Source: Urophycis tenuis (taxonomy: Eukaryota > Chordata > Actinopteri > Gadiformes > Phycidae). Taken from it: 64,000 nucleotides of DNA. Below the pieces are notes generated by a model. The model made no database searches. It was not told the DNA's origin and saw only the letters and a list, made by a program, of their open reading frames with translations. Location: NCBI GenBank assembly GCA_036785325.1, contig JAXIVH010000241.1:1-64000 (forward strand), read 5' to 3'. Below, piece after piece: positions 1 to 11,000 of the stretch (positions are counted from its first letter, which is position 1; every line of letters starts with the position of its first letter). A program made the position numbers and the translations under genes.

Positions 1-205
1 AATGCTATAGTTGGAGCTCTTGGTATATAGGAGCTATAGCTCTAGGTGGAGCTGTAGGTAGGAAGCTCTTGGTGGAGGTCTAGGTATATAGCTCTAGGTG
101 GAGCTCTAGGTGGAGCTGTAGGTATAAGGTCTTGGTATAGAGCTCTAGGAGGAGCTCTAGTTATATAGCTCTATAGCTCTCATTATATAGTTGGAGCTGC
201 AGATA
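1..205. repeat. Minisatellite with GGAGCTCTAGGT-like units
   Basis: Degenerate tandem copies of a short unit built from GGAGCTCTAGGT and TATAGCTCTA. It begins before the window edge. No coding potential is visible. Confidence 0.8.
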
Positions 206-249
206 CCTCAAGTTCAGCAGTATGGTGAGGACTTTAAAATAGTCCAGTG

Positions 250-830
250 ATAGAAAGCTGATATTTATGAAGAGATTAAAAAGTGCACTGAGCTGCCCTG
301 TCTTCATATCGACCAGAAGGCATGTTTTATCTCTGCTCTCCTCTCTGGCTCATTATCTTTTCTACCTCTTCATCCTGTTCTCTACATCTCCTCTACTCTA
401 CCGATGTATTCTCTTCATCACCCCTTCTCGCCCTCTTCATCATCTCCTCTACCTCTTAATCCACTTCTCTAGCGCTCCCTCTCTGTAATCGCATCATCTC
501 AATATATCTCCACCTCTCCCCTCCTCTCTCTCTTGTCTACCTCTTTCTTTTTTACCTCTCTTTTCTCATCTCTCACTTCAATAGCTCTCTCGCTCTCCTC
601 TGCCTCCATTTATCTTCTCTCCACTCCCTGTCTGTTGGTCTCTCTCTGTGTGCCCCTCCATGTCTCTTGAGTATATGTTCTATCGCCGATGTAGCCTGTA
701 TTTCTCTAGCAGACGTTTTGCACCTCGCTCTGTACAATTGCACCTCTCTCTCTCTCTCTCTCCCCTTCTCCCTCTCTCCCCCTCTTTCTCTCACTCTCCT
801 TCTTTATCACACCAGCTGTAAAAACTGCTT
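250..830. other. Pyrimidine-rich low-complexity tract
   Basis: The plus strand is strongly biased to C and T (CTCTC, CCTCT). The open frames here are composition-driven and rich in Ser, Leu and Phe, or Arg and Glu on the other strand. No exon or conserved protein is recognised. Confidence 0.6.
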
Positions 831-1044
831 GGACAGGAAGAAATATATGGCAATCTACACAGAGTATAAGTACCATGAATAATAGATCATATTAACCAAA
901 CAGTATTACTTAAATGCACAGTAAACACAACGTGTGCCAGTATAGTATAGCATGTACATGTCTATCTTGAATCGTTATGAATTAGGTCAAGAAGGATTGG
1001 CCACCAATGGTTCAGTAATCATTTCCTTTTTGCAAACTAGTATT

Positions 1045-1047
<3 letters not shown>

Positions 1048-1110
<63 letters not shown>
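1048..1110. repeat. (GA)n microsatellite
   Basis: About 31 perfect GA dinucleotides, followed by unique sequence and a poly-G run at about 1289-1308. Confidence 0.95.
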
Positions 1111-1115
<5 letters not shown>

Positions 1116-1522
1116 GTATTCCCTCTACCTCTATTCACCCTAGGAAATACGATTAGTTCATTTGAGGCTTTAAAATTAATAGCAACCCGCCGTGGCCGTG
1201 GGGAACACGCTGCTGCTCATCGTCCCCGTTTACAATGTATTCTGATGTATGCCCAGAGGACCGCCGTAACACCCTCCAGCCTGGGAGGCAGCGGGGGGGG
1301 GGGGGGGGACCACAACGTTCTGATGAAACGTCCACAGCAGTAGTTGCTCGCCTACTGCACGCCTACTCCTGCCTTTTAACACGGAATTCTCAAACACAAA
1401 GTTTTCCAGGTGGGGAAAGTTGCGGCATTTTCATGCATCATTTGTGCGCGCAAAAAAACGTGCAGTTGCAAACGTACATGCATCAGGACCAAAAACTCGT
1501 TTGCACGAAAAATGCGTTTTTC

Positions 1523-1525
<3 letters not shown>

Positions 1526-1605
<80 letters not shown>

Positions 1606-1743
1606 AAAACGCCTTTCCCGTGCAAACGAAATTGTCTGCAGACAGTTCTCATCTCTCGGCGAGCCTTCGTCTCTAGTCTGGAAACACGCAGTCACGGACC
1701 TATGACTCATAGCTCCGCGTTACTGAGGTTGTGGGTACGGCAA

Positions 1744-1808
<65 letters not shown>
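1526..1808. repeat. Two (CA)n microsatellites
   Basis: A (CA)n run at about 1526-1602 with one CC interruption, and a second at about 1746-1808. About 140 bases of unique sequence lie between them. Frames reading Thr-His or Cys-Val through them are artefacts. Confidence 0.95.
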
Positions 1809-1809
<1 letters not shown>

Positions 1810-2297
1810 GTACAAGATGCACACACACTAACACAACCGCTGCCACCACCAGTGCGTCCTAAAAGACTAATAAGGTTTTGCACTCACGTTAACGGTGAGA
1901 AAGCGAGCTCAGATCTCGTCAGCGGTGGTGTGGTCCAGTCTTTCCCGTTCGTCTCCTCCCGAACCGAGCCGACGTTGCATCTTCACCGTCTTGGTCGCTC
2001 GGTGGAATCCCAGGATGATCTCACCTCGCCCAACAAACGGCTTCCACAGGCTGGCTAAATGTCCCGGAAGGTGGAGGAGGTGGCGTATAGGGGGAACCGT
2101 GGCGTACACCTCCGCAGAAGCAGGTGGAGCTGGTGGCTATCGCTTCCTTTAGGGTGGAGGTTTGACACTTGTGTGTTTCTCCAGTCAGTCAGCCGTGAAT
2201 GGATGCCCGCTGCCTCCGGGTCCTAGCGCCGAATCTGTAATTTCTATCCAACTTTTGGCCGTCCCCAGTGCGTCCAACAGGTGGATGGATGTACGAT

Positions 2298-2313
2298 GTG
2301 CGTGTGCGTGTGA

Positions 2314-2405
<92 letters not shown>

Positions 2406-2425
2406 ACGTGCGTGCGTGCGTGTGA
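2298..2425. repeat. (TG)n microsatellite
   Basis: A TG tract with a few CG interruptions. The following 340 bases are AT-rich unique sequence with no recognised feature. Confidence 0.95.
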
Positions 2426-2767
2426 CATACAGATCTGTGTGTAAACGATGTTAGTGTTGGAACGTTACTAGATATCATTTGATGAAAACATACCCTTATT
2501 TCAATAAATATTAGTTTCTATATATTTATATAATATAGATGTATCTATTCTGTATCTATTTGAATGTCTTTATTGCAGATCTTCACCAGACCCTCGTTAT
2601 CTTATTAGTTTTATGCTTTATTTAAATGATTAAGAAACTGAATAAACCTAATTAGGCCAACCAGATATATCAGTGGGTGATATACGTTATATGTGTGGTT
2701 TATCTGTGGGAGAGACAGCAGGTTAACAGGGAGTTAACTCTTCTTCAGCACAGGAAATAACAAACAT

Positions 2768-3108
2768 AATGGTTTGGAGAAGGAGAGGAGAGGAGGAGGA
2801 GAGTGGAAGAGAAGAGAGAGGGGGAGAGGGGAAGAGAAGAGAGAGTGGGAGAGGGGAAGAGAAGAAAGAGGGGAGAGGGGAAGAGAAGAGAGAGAGGGGG
2901 AGAGGGGAGGAGAAGAGAGAGGGGGTGAGGGGAAGAGAAGAGAGATGGGGAGAAAGGGGGAGAGAAAATAGAGGGGGAGAAATGGGGAGAGAAAAGAGAG
3001 GGGGAGAGGGGAAGAGAAGAGAGAGGGGGAGAAAGGGGGAGAGAAGAGCGTTGGGGAGAAAGGGGGAGAGAATAGAGAGGGGGAGAAAGGGGGAGAGAAG
3101 CAGAAAAC
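2768..3108. repeat. Purine-rich GA minisatellite
   Basis: Units such as GGGGAGAGGGGAAGAGAAGA repeat imperfectly with a period of about 24-26 bp. The strand is almost pure purine for 340 bases, so triplex formation is possible. The long Arg/Glu/Gly frame on plus and the Ser/Pro/Leu frame on minus are composition artefacts. Confidence 0.9.
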
Positions 3109-3205
3109 AGCAGAATCTCGTGAATATTTATATTTTGTAATGAGCCATTAGGTTTTATTGCCAGGAGGAAACTCATTGTGAACAGAGAGTGTCCCTCTGG
3201 GCATC

Positions 3206-3735
3206 AGGTCATATAGCATCGCTAACATCCCACCATCGCTAACATCCCACCAGGTCATATAGCATCACTAACATCCCACCAGGTCATATGCATCGCTAAC
3301 ATCCCACCAGGTCATATAGCATCGCTAACATCCCACCAGGTCATATAGCATCACTAACATCCCACCAGGTCATATAGCATCACTAACATCCCACCAGGTC
3401 ATATAGCATCGCTAACATCCCACCAGGTCATATAGCATCACTAACATCCCACCAGGTCATATAGCATCGCTAACATCCCACCAGGTCATATAGCATCGCT
3501 AACATCCCCACCAGGTCATATAGCATCGCTAACATCCCACCAGGTCATATAGCATCGCTAACATCCCACCAGGTCACATAGTTGCATCGCTAACATCCCA
3601 CCAGGTCATATAGCATCGCTAACATCCCACCAGGTCACATAGTGGCATCGCTAACATCCCACCAGGTCATATAGCATCGCTAACATCCCACCAGGTCATA
3701 TAGCATCACTAACATCCCACCAGTCATATAGCATC
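3206..3735. repeat. 29-bp minisatellite
   Basis: About 18 copies of a 29-bp unit of the form ACCAGGTCATATAGCATCG followed by CTAACATCCC. Copies vary at one G/A site, and two copies carry a small insertion (CACATAGTTG or CACATAGTGG). No gene is nearby. Confidence 0.95.
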
Positions 3736-3841
3736 CCACCATTCACAGCCAGGGACCACACTGTACCTCCATCTTCTCTGCATGCCTACCTCCCAGTGCA
3801 AGTAACATACCAAGAATTATCTGAGCTTTTTACCATCTCTA

Positions 3842-3843
<2 letters not shown>

Positions 3844-3899
<56 letters not shown>
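3844..3899. repeat. (TG)n microsatellite
   Basis: About 28 TG dinucleotides in otherwise unique AT-rich DNA. No exon is recognised from 3,900 to 4,300. Confidence 0.95.
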
Positions 3900-3900
<1 letters not shown>

Positions 3901-4299
3901 TGTACAGGTCGATGTACAATCCACTATTATGCTCTATATCTCCATTGGAAACAGCTTCCTTGCGACTGTCAACTTTGATCTCCACAATATGTGTACATGA
4001 GAGAATGCAGTGTCTGCAATCATTTTTTTCACACACTTACACACAAAGCTGACTTCTAGAGGTGACGGGTGAGTCTCCATGAGAACTGTAGGATAAACGT
4101 CGATATGTTGTTTTAAGTAGCTTTAAAGGAACACTACTTCTTTAAGTTACAAATACTTATTTATCATTTAACCATATCTTGAAGTTCAAAAGTTCATTTT
4201 ACGTTGATAGAAATGTTTTGTTGATTAAAGCCATGTTTGATGGAGTGGTTGGTTCAGTATCATTATATATTTTACAGGGAAGGAAGTTCTTTTCATTGG

Positions 4300-4740
4300 T
4301 AGGAATGTTACATCACAGAGCTGGAACAACTAGTCAGACAGTTGTTAGTGTAAGAGTGTTTCACAGAAGGCATCCAGGTGGTGAAATGGTGATTCAGAAT
4401 CACCTGAAAGTCCACTGATCTCATCAGTGAAGGTTGACATTTCCTTCAATGCTATAAGAAAACAGTCATTCTTGTAATCTAAATTATTTTGTATTATATA
4501 GGATTTTATGTTGCATGGTCGCCCACCAGCCCACATGTCACTCAAGAGAAGGTAGGGGTTAGAGGTCATCTCACTCTAGGAGGTGCACAGGTAGACTGTG
4601 GACATCAGGCCCAGAACCTTCAGCTGGGAGGCCTAACCCTCACACCACATGTTTCTACTGAGTTCTTCTATCTTCTCAGACACCAGAAGGAAGAAGATGA
4701 CCTCAGGTTAGACATCATTTCAGGGCTGTATCTATAATGC
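4300..4740 (+). repeat. Direct repeat flanking BRCC3, copy 1
   Basis: This segment is similar, in the same orientation, to 6,690-7,230. Shared landmarks are GAATCACCTGAAAGTC, TTATATAGGATT, GGTCGCCCAC and a nearly perfect block of more than 40 bp starting GGGGTTAGAGGTCATCTCAC. The two copies bracket BRCC3. They may be two members of an interspersed family or a diverged local duplication; no terminal repeats could be assigned. Confidence 0.7.
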
Positions 4741-4877
4741 ATCACTTTGCTCCTCACCCATTGTGTGTCTGGGAGAATCAAACTGACTGGCAATAGCTCA
4801 ATTGTCAACTCAAAGATTCACCATCATACAAAACTTCACAAAAATCAATGACCCGGCGGAAATCTTCCTGAACATAT

Positions 4878-4883
4878 TTTATT
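4878..4883 (-). terminator. BRCC3: Candidate BRCC3 polyadenylation signal
   Basis: AATAAA on the minus strand about 590 bases downstream of the BRCC3 stop codon. It implies a 3' UTR of about 0.6 kb. No transcript evidence is available. Confidence 0.4.
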
Positions 4884-5149
4884 AAAGTCCCCAATTATAA
4901 ATACAAGTTTCCCCACACCTAAGAGACCAAGGTGTTAAATGAAACACCTCATTTAGAAAGACTTTCATTGCACCGTGACAAAGGGTGGTTGGCAGGTAGC
5001 CCAGCATGTCTTCACAGTCCAAACCTTAAAATGTGACGACGCCTTCAGAACAATTATCTTCCTCGAGAACAGCTTAAAGTTCAATCATGTTGAAAAGCAG
5101 GTTTAAACAGGTAATTAAAAGTCATTAAAGGCCCCAGCTAGGGAGGAAG

Positions 5150-5500
5150 GGAAGTGCAGGTTCGAGGTGGAAGGTGTCTACATGTTGGCCAGCAGATATT
5201 AAATCGTGTATACTGTTAATTATATATAGAGCTACATGTTGCCCGGCTCTATATAGAACTGACAGATAATATACTGCTATATCGAGGCAGGGCTGGTTAT
5301 ATTAACCAATACTTTATATGGTTACGTTAGGTCTATAGAGCTATAAGTTGGCCCCCTCGATATAAAACAGACAGCATTGTTAGTCATATAGAGCAATGTG
5401 GTGGGCAGCTCTATATAGAACTGACAGTATCGCAGGCCTATAGTTAGTTCTATGTTAAGTGAGTTTTATAGAGCTACATATTGGCCAGCTCTAGCTGAAG
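5150..5500. repeat. Degenerate array containing BRCC3 stop-region copies
   Basis: Units of about 50-75 bp contain GAGCTACATGTTGGCCAGC and CTCTATATAGAACTGACAG. Read on minus, the first block is the last codons of BRCC3 (Leu-Ala-Asn-Met-stop) and the adjoining UTR. The final unit, at about 5,468-5,495, is the real end of the gene, so the 3' UTR looks like an amplified copy of the coding end. Confidence 0.7.
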
Positions 5501-6259
5501 TCTCTCCTTCTCCAGCTCGAGGTCAGCAATGTTCTGCTTGTTTTGGTCCAGTCGGTCCTCCAGCCACTGCAGCAGCGGCCCGCTGATGGCAGACATCTGG
5601 CTACAGAGGTTCTTGGTGAACACCGAGCCGTTGTGGATTTTAGTGATGGGGTCCAGGTGGGTCAGACTGTGGATCTTCCTGTACGTGTCCTGCTCCTCTT
5701 GGCACAGTATCCGCGGCAGCTCCACGGCGGACTCCAGACAAGCTTTACCGACCGAGTCCCGGGGCACGACGTGAACCGGGACCTCCACCCGCTCGTACTC
5801 GGCGCCCTTCTGCGCCTGCGTGGACTGGAAGCAGGTGTAGAGGACGCGTCCCGTCTTGGTGTTCTTGTCCTCGATGAAGCAGGAGAAGATGAGGCCCACA
5901 AAGCCCTGGTCCATCATCTGGTACATTGCCTGGGTCCTCACGTCCACATGGGAGGGCCAGACGGTGATGTGGGGGTGGGAGTGGTACCAGCCCACCACCC
6001 GGAGCATGGGCTTCCCCGTCAGCTCCGCCAGCCGCTCCGCCTCGGTGGAAGCGGCGGACAGCTGCTCCGGGGAGATCTCCACCCTGTCCTTCCTCTTGTC
6101 GGAGCGCCGGAGGATGATGACGGAGTGGATGTGGACGATGCGGTTCACCTCCACCTCGCCGAGACACAAGCCCATCACCTCCTCCTTCTCCGTGCTCAGC
6201 GCATGGTTCATACACACCAGGAAGGCGTCCGCCTCGAGGTGGACCGCACTGATGGCCAT
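5474..6259 (-). CDS. BRCC3: BRCC3/BRCC36 K63-specific deubiquitinase, single exon
   Basis: A 261-codon uninterrupted frame matching BRCC36, the JAMM/MPN+ metalloprotease of the BRCA1-A (nuclear) and BRISC (cytoplasmic) complexes, which cleaves Lys63-linked ubiquitin. The MPN domain fills the first two thirds. The zinc-site motif HSHPHITVWPSHVD (H-x-H-x10-D) is intact, and the upstream catalytic Glu lies in MGLCLGE. The C-terminus is the expected coiled coil (LLQWLEDRLDQNKQ). Compared with the 316-residue human form it lacks two internal segments, after LGE and after QAQKG, as I recall for fish orthologues. There is one extra Leu in KPMLRVVGW. I chose the ATG at 6,259 (MAISAVHLEADAF) because it aligns with the family start, although the frame stays open to 6,451. 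The mammalian gene has many introns; this copy has none. Confidence 0.95.
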   Translation of the reverse strand: MAISAVHLEADAFLVCMNHALSTEKEEVMGLCLGEVEVNRIVHIHSVIILRRSDKRKDRVEISPEQLSAASTEAERLAELTGKPMLRVVGWYHSHPHITVWPSHVDVRTQAMYQMMDQGFVGLIFSCFIEDKNTKTGRVLYTCFQSTQAQKGAEYERVEVPVHVVPRDSVGKACLESAVELPRILCQEEQDTYRKIHSLTHLDPITKIHNGSVFTKNLCSQMSAISGPLLQWLEDRLDQNKQNIADLELEKERLQLELANM

Positions 6260-6689
6260 TATGACATCCACAAGTACAACACACACAGATAAGACACCAC
6301 ACTTATCGATAAATACGATCAAATTCGGGGAGAAATAGTCCAAAACAAGGAACCGCTCTTCGCTTCCAGTTCCGCCAAGGCGTGTGTCACCATAATAATT
6401 CCGGGGCGACACAAATATACACAACAATGAGTTCCGCTTATTAACGTCCATGCCGTTTTCATGTCTGCTTTGTGTTTCTTTGTCATTGCTAAGTCGATAT
6501 GCATCTAATTAGTTGTGGAGGCGGAGATTTTATTTTCTTTAATTTGATTTTACACTTTGTAAAGTTTCCGTGTTTGTGTTCCTGGTCTTTGAGGATGCCC
6601 GTACACGAACATCTTCTCACAGGGAAATAACATGTGATTAAACTTGGCAATATAATTTAATAATTATTCTACCTTGCGTCTGACATTAG
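6260..6689 (-). promoter_or_regulatory. BRCC3 5' flank
   Basis: AT-rich unique sequence upstream of the BRCC3 start. No TATA box, CpG island or splice acceptor immediately before the ATG is obvious, so a 5' UTR intron cannot be shown. A promoter here is inferred from position only. Confidence 0.3.
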
Positions 6690-7230
6690 GCTTGTACAAA
6701 GCAGTGTTTTACTGAAGGCATTTAAGATGGTGAAATTGTGTGATTCCGAATCACCTGAAAGTCTTCTGAACTCTTGTTGACCTTTGCTGAATCAGCAAAT
6801 GTTAACGTTTTAATGCTATTAGAGAACACAATAATTTAATCGAAATATTTTTATATAGGATTGTATGCTGTTTGGTCGCCCACTAGTGGCTAAAACTCAC
6901 GTAAAAACATGTTCTACTATTATTATTATTGTTCTATTTAGTAGTTTAATTTGGCAGAACCCAGTGACTAAGAGTGAATTCATACAAGTCTTTGAGGAGC
7001 AGATAGGGGTTAGAGGTCATCTCACTCTAGGAGGTGCACAGGTAGACTGTGGACATCGGGATCAAGCCCAGAACCTTCAGCTGGAGGCCTAACCCTCACA
7101 CCACCACACGTTTCTACTGAGTTTCTGTATCTTCCTTACTGAAACTCCCTCCAGAGACACCACAAAGAAGAGTTTGAGGAAATAAGATGACCTCAGGTTC
7201 GACTGCATTCCAGGGCCGTGTCAGGAATCC
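6690..7230 (+). repeat. Direct repeat flanking BRCC3, copy 2
   Basis: Diverged same-orientation copy of 4,300-4,740, with the best-conserved block at about 7,009-7,057. Extra sequence at about 6,905-7,000 is absent from copy 1. The remainder to 7,724 is AT-rich unique sequence. Confidence 0.7.
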
Positions 7231-7724
7231 ATGTCTTTACTCCTCACCCTGTGTGTTGTGTGTGTTATCTGAGATAACGTACACTGACAATACCTCATAC
7301 AAGGAACAAGAACCAAACTATGCACTGGCCTCCTGTGACTGATTATCAGACCAAAGACATTCAGTGTAACTGTACCGTTTGACGTGTTGAGTCCATCTTC
7401 TGCAAACCTTCAAATCACAGAGTAGCAATTAAGCCAGAGGGAAAACACAAAGGGAAACACATACACAAATACTTCCAAAAAGTTATTTTAATACACTGCT
7501 TATTTTCAGTAAGTACAACTTATATAATTCACAAGTTTCAAAATGAAAGAAAAAGAACATGTTTTTATTATTGTAATATATCTGCAGATCCAAACAGTTA
7601 CCGTTAACAACAGTGATCAGATGTATTGGTGGACCGACCGATCAGAAATACTAACATGTGAAAACACCTCATAGTACTTCCTTCTCATGTTGCAATGACA
7701 TGAAATGCTCACGTGCCATTTCAT

Positions 7725-7730
7725 TTTATT
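7725..7730 (-). terminator. PUM3: Candidate PUM3 polyadenylation signal
   Basis: AATAAA on the minus strand about 115 bases after the PUM3 stop codon. A second AATAAA lies near 7,565. Which one is used cannot be told from sequence. Confidence 0.45.
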
Positions 7731-7843
7731 GAATAATTTGATGTTCTCTGAATAGGAGATCACGTCATTGATGAACAAACAACAACCCTGTTGATGAGAT
7801 GTTGGTATGTGTGTGTGTGTCTGTGTGCACGCGCGTGTGCGTA

Positions 7844-8005
7844 TCACTGAGCAGTCAGCTGCTCCAGAAGGTTCTCTGCTCCTTTGTTGTCGGTCATTTT
7901 TCGGAGTTGGGGCAAGATAGCCGACATCCCCGACCGGACCTCTGATACCACGCTCTGGTCCACACACTTCAGGAGACTACCCACCCACCCACCCACCCAC
8001 CCACA

Positions 8006-8047
<42 letters not shown>

Positions 8048-11000
8048 AAATACTTAGCACACACATGTTAAGGACTAGATACAGTAAAACCAGAGTACTT
8101 AATACAACGGGCATGAATACAGAACACAAACCTTGAAGTCTGAATATAAACACTTTAAAGACTGAAGTTACACTGTGTGTGTGTGTGAGTGAGTGAGTGA
8201 GTGAGTGAGTGAGTGAGTGAGTGAGTGAGTGAGTGAGTGAGTGAGTGAGAGAGAGAGAGAGAGTGTGTGTCTGTGTGCTAACCTGCAGAGAACCAACGCT
8301 CCTCTGTTGACTGCCACCCAGGTCCTGAGCTGCTCCACCCCTACCGTGTCCAGCAGAATCCTGCTGAACCGCTCTGAGGGAGAGACATGGAGAGACAGAG
8401 AGAGAGTGTCACCTTGAATTAAAAGCAAGGTCAATTATTCATGATCTAATATTCATTTAACTGCTTCCCAGCCTCATGTTAAAGCCTCCCCAGGACTTTT
8501 ATTGTGAAGTAGTAAGAGGAGGGTACCTTCTCTTTCAGCCTGAGCCAGCACCTTGTCCTGTTCGATCAGCCACTTCAGAACCATGTGACCAGCCGGGTGC
8601 TCTGCCATGTGGAGCTAAAGACACACCATAACATTCACGTGTTAATATGACTCAGTGTGTGTGTGGTGATGATGATGACGAGGCCGTTGTGAACGTGTGG
8701 ATTTGTGCTCTCGGCCGTCACTGCAGCGTTGACGTACCACCGACGATGCGATTGGGCGACCCACCTGTCCGTCGACGCCCCCCGGAACAAGCTCCAGGGA
8801 GGCGGGCTGCGCCACGGCCGTCATGGCGGGCCGGAGGTCTCCGGCGGCCGACAGCAGGATGTCCCTCACCATGACGCTCAGGCCCTTGTCCCTCACCATG
8901 GTGACGGCGTTGTCACGGAGATGGTCCAGAAGGGGCGGGGACACCACCTCCAGCAGCTCCTTCTGACGGATGGCCGGTTCTTTTTTACTGGACAGAGTGG
9001 AAGGATGTTCATCGTTAACAACCAGCTCCCTTTCCTGGAGTCATTTAAAACATTGAAATATTTAATACACTGCCGTTACCGGAAAGAACCATCCAAACTA
9101 TTTCATACAACTGAATTTTACGGAAAAGATCTTAAACAGTAAAACTTATTAAAAACAAATTTCATAAATATTGAAAAATTAAAAATATTTAACTTATCCA
9201 ACTTATTGTAGTGGAAAGATAAACAGATGATATAAACACAATGCGTTTGTTTGCGTCTGACATGCTACATCCTTGTGTATGCTATTACCTCTTAGTGTAT
9301 GCCTGGATGTATACATTTATGTATATTTTTATATTTCTTTATATATATTTCTTGTTTATTGTTTACATAGGTTTATATTATATATTTATATATTCTAACA
9401 CTCTACTATACGTAGAGTGTCTGTCTCTTCTTTTCTCCGTGGAGTATTGTAACAAATGCAATTTCCCTCAGGGATCATTAAAGTATGTCTGTCTGTCTGT
9501 CTGTGTTATTAAATACAGCTCGTTCTTCTGCAGCCGTGACCTCCATGAGAGGCTCGGTCACCTGTGGGCGTTGCCGTCGCCCTTCTCCAGGAAGCGGATG
9601 ACCTCTGGCAGGATGTGGTCGGGGTCACGGGGGTTCAGCAGGTAGAGCAGCACCTTCTTCCCGTACTTATTGTTGATCACCTCGTCTAGGGAGGTCAGCA
9701 GCTCCTACGGGGGGGAGGGGGGAGGGGGGGAGGGGAGGGGGGAGACAGGCAGAAAGAGAGTTTAAAGGCTGAGTTATGGTTCTGCGTAGGGATTACGACG
9801 TAGTGATCACCCAATGGCCACGCAGTTGCTCGGACGCAGTCATGAGCCCGTGATGGTTCTCCGTGGGGTTTACGTGTCGAAATGCAATTCAATGCCACAC
9901 CGGTAGAGAGACCAGAATGACCATTCTGGTCAAAAAAAGTATAAAAAAAAGTTTACAGAAATGAAGGCAAAAGTGATATACATATATATTTTGTTGCCAA
10001 TCAGTCGAAGCATTTATCACACCGTAGCGGTGTTTACGAGTGGAAACCGGAAAAGCGATCTCCAGTGAATGTAGTTCGCGGACCAATCACAGCCAAAGCC
10101 GCTGCGTTGGGGTTGTGTCGCCTCGACGCACGTCTAGGATTTTTGGGAGGTGCACATCAAGGACGTAAAGGGTCCGTAAAGGGTCCGCAACCCCCCAGCG
10201 TTGTGTCAACACGGAAGCATAAATGAAGCATAACCCAGCCTTAACTCTGATGTCCCTGAATGAGGGTAGTAACTTGGCCTGCGAGGTTAAACGTGTGAGG
10301 AGGGTGTGAAGAGGGTGTTGCTCTTACCGCTAAAACGGTTTGCTTGATGAGTTTGGTGTCATCCACACAGTCGAAGATGGCCAGCAGGACCAGATGTCCA
10401 AACTCCCCCTGAGCAACAGGAACAACATTCATTAATTATGATATCAACGAACATCAAACTCACTTAGCACATATTACCAATGGACAAATCGATTACATGA
10501 TCGAGTACATGATCAATGAACACATGATCAACTAATTCAACCGTTTCCATACACGGACGTGTCACACGTGGCCACTTACTGTAGCAAACTTCACCATGTA
10601 GGTCTTCATGGTTTTGATGATGACTTTCCTGTCCTGCAATATCGTGGGGAGAAAACACACGTTTACCACCAGAGGAAGAACACAACACTGCAGCAGGCAT
10701 CGTGTGTGTGTGTGTGCGTGCGTGTATGTGTGTGTGTGTCTGTGCGTGCGTGCGTGCGTAAGTGCATGCGTGTGTGTGTGTGTGTGTGTGTATGAGTGTG
10801 TGTGTGTGTGTGTGTGTATGTGTGTGTGTGTATGTGTGTATGTGTGTGTGCGCGTGCGTGTACCTTAGGCGTCCCGTGCCAGAGACAGTGCATGGCGACG
10901 CGGGCTCCGTCGTGTGTGTACGCCATGTAGACCACGGCCTCCCTGATGGACTCGATCATCTCCTGTAGGGGGGGGGGGGGGGGGGTCAGTGACATCGTTA

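Larger units (their letters stand above)
7844..10408 (-). other. PUM3: PUM3 exons 13-18 (C-terminal part)
   Basis: Coding segments: 10408-10328, 9704-9562, 8987-8765, 8614-8527, 8373-8283 and 7976-7844. They encode GEFGHLVLLAIFDCVDD, INNKYGKKVLLYLLNPRD, the exon with QKELLEVVSPPLLDHL, AEHPAGHMVLKWLIEQ, LRTWVAVNRGALVL and the tail ending LLEQLTAQ. The stop is at 7,846-7,844. Confidence 0.93.

Noticed and set aside
5543..6338. Long plus-strand frames opposite BRCC3
   Set aside because: They are shadows of the GC-rich coding strand; the minus frame has a clear conserved protein.
6260..6451. Upstream extension of BRCC3 to an ATG at 6,451
   Set aside because: The extra 64 residues have no family match, and the ATG at 6,259 aligns with known BRCC36 N-termini.
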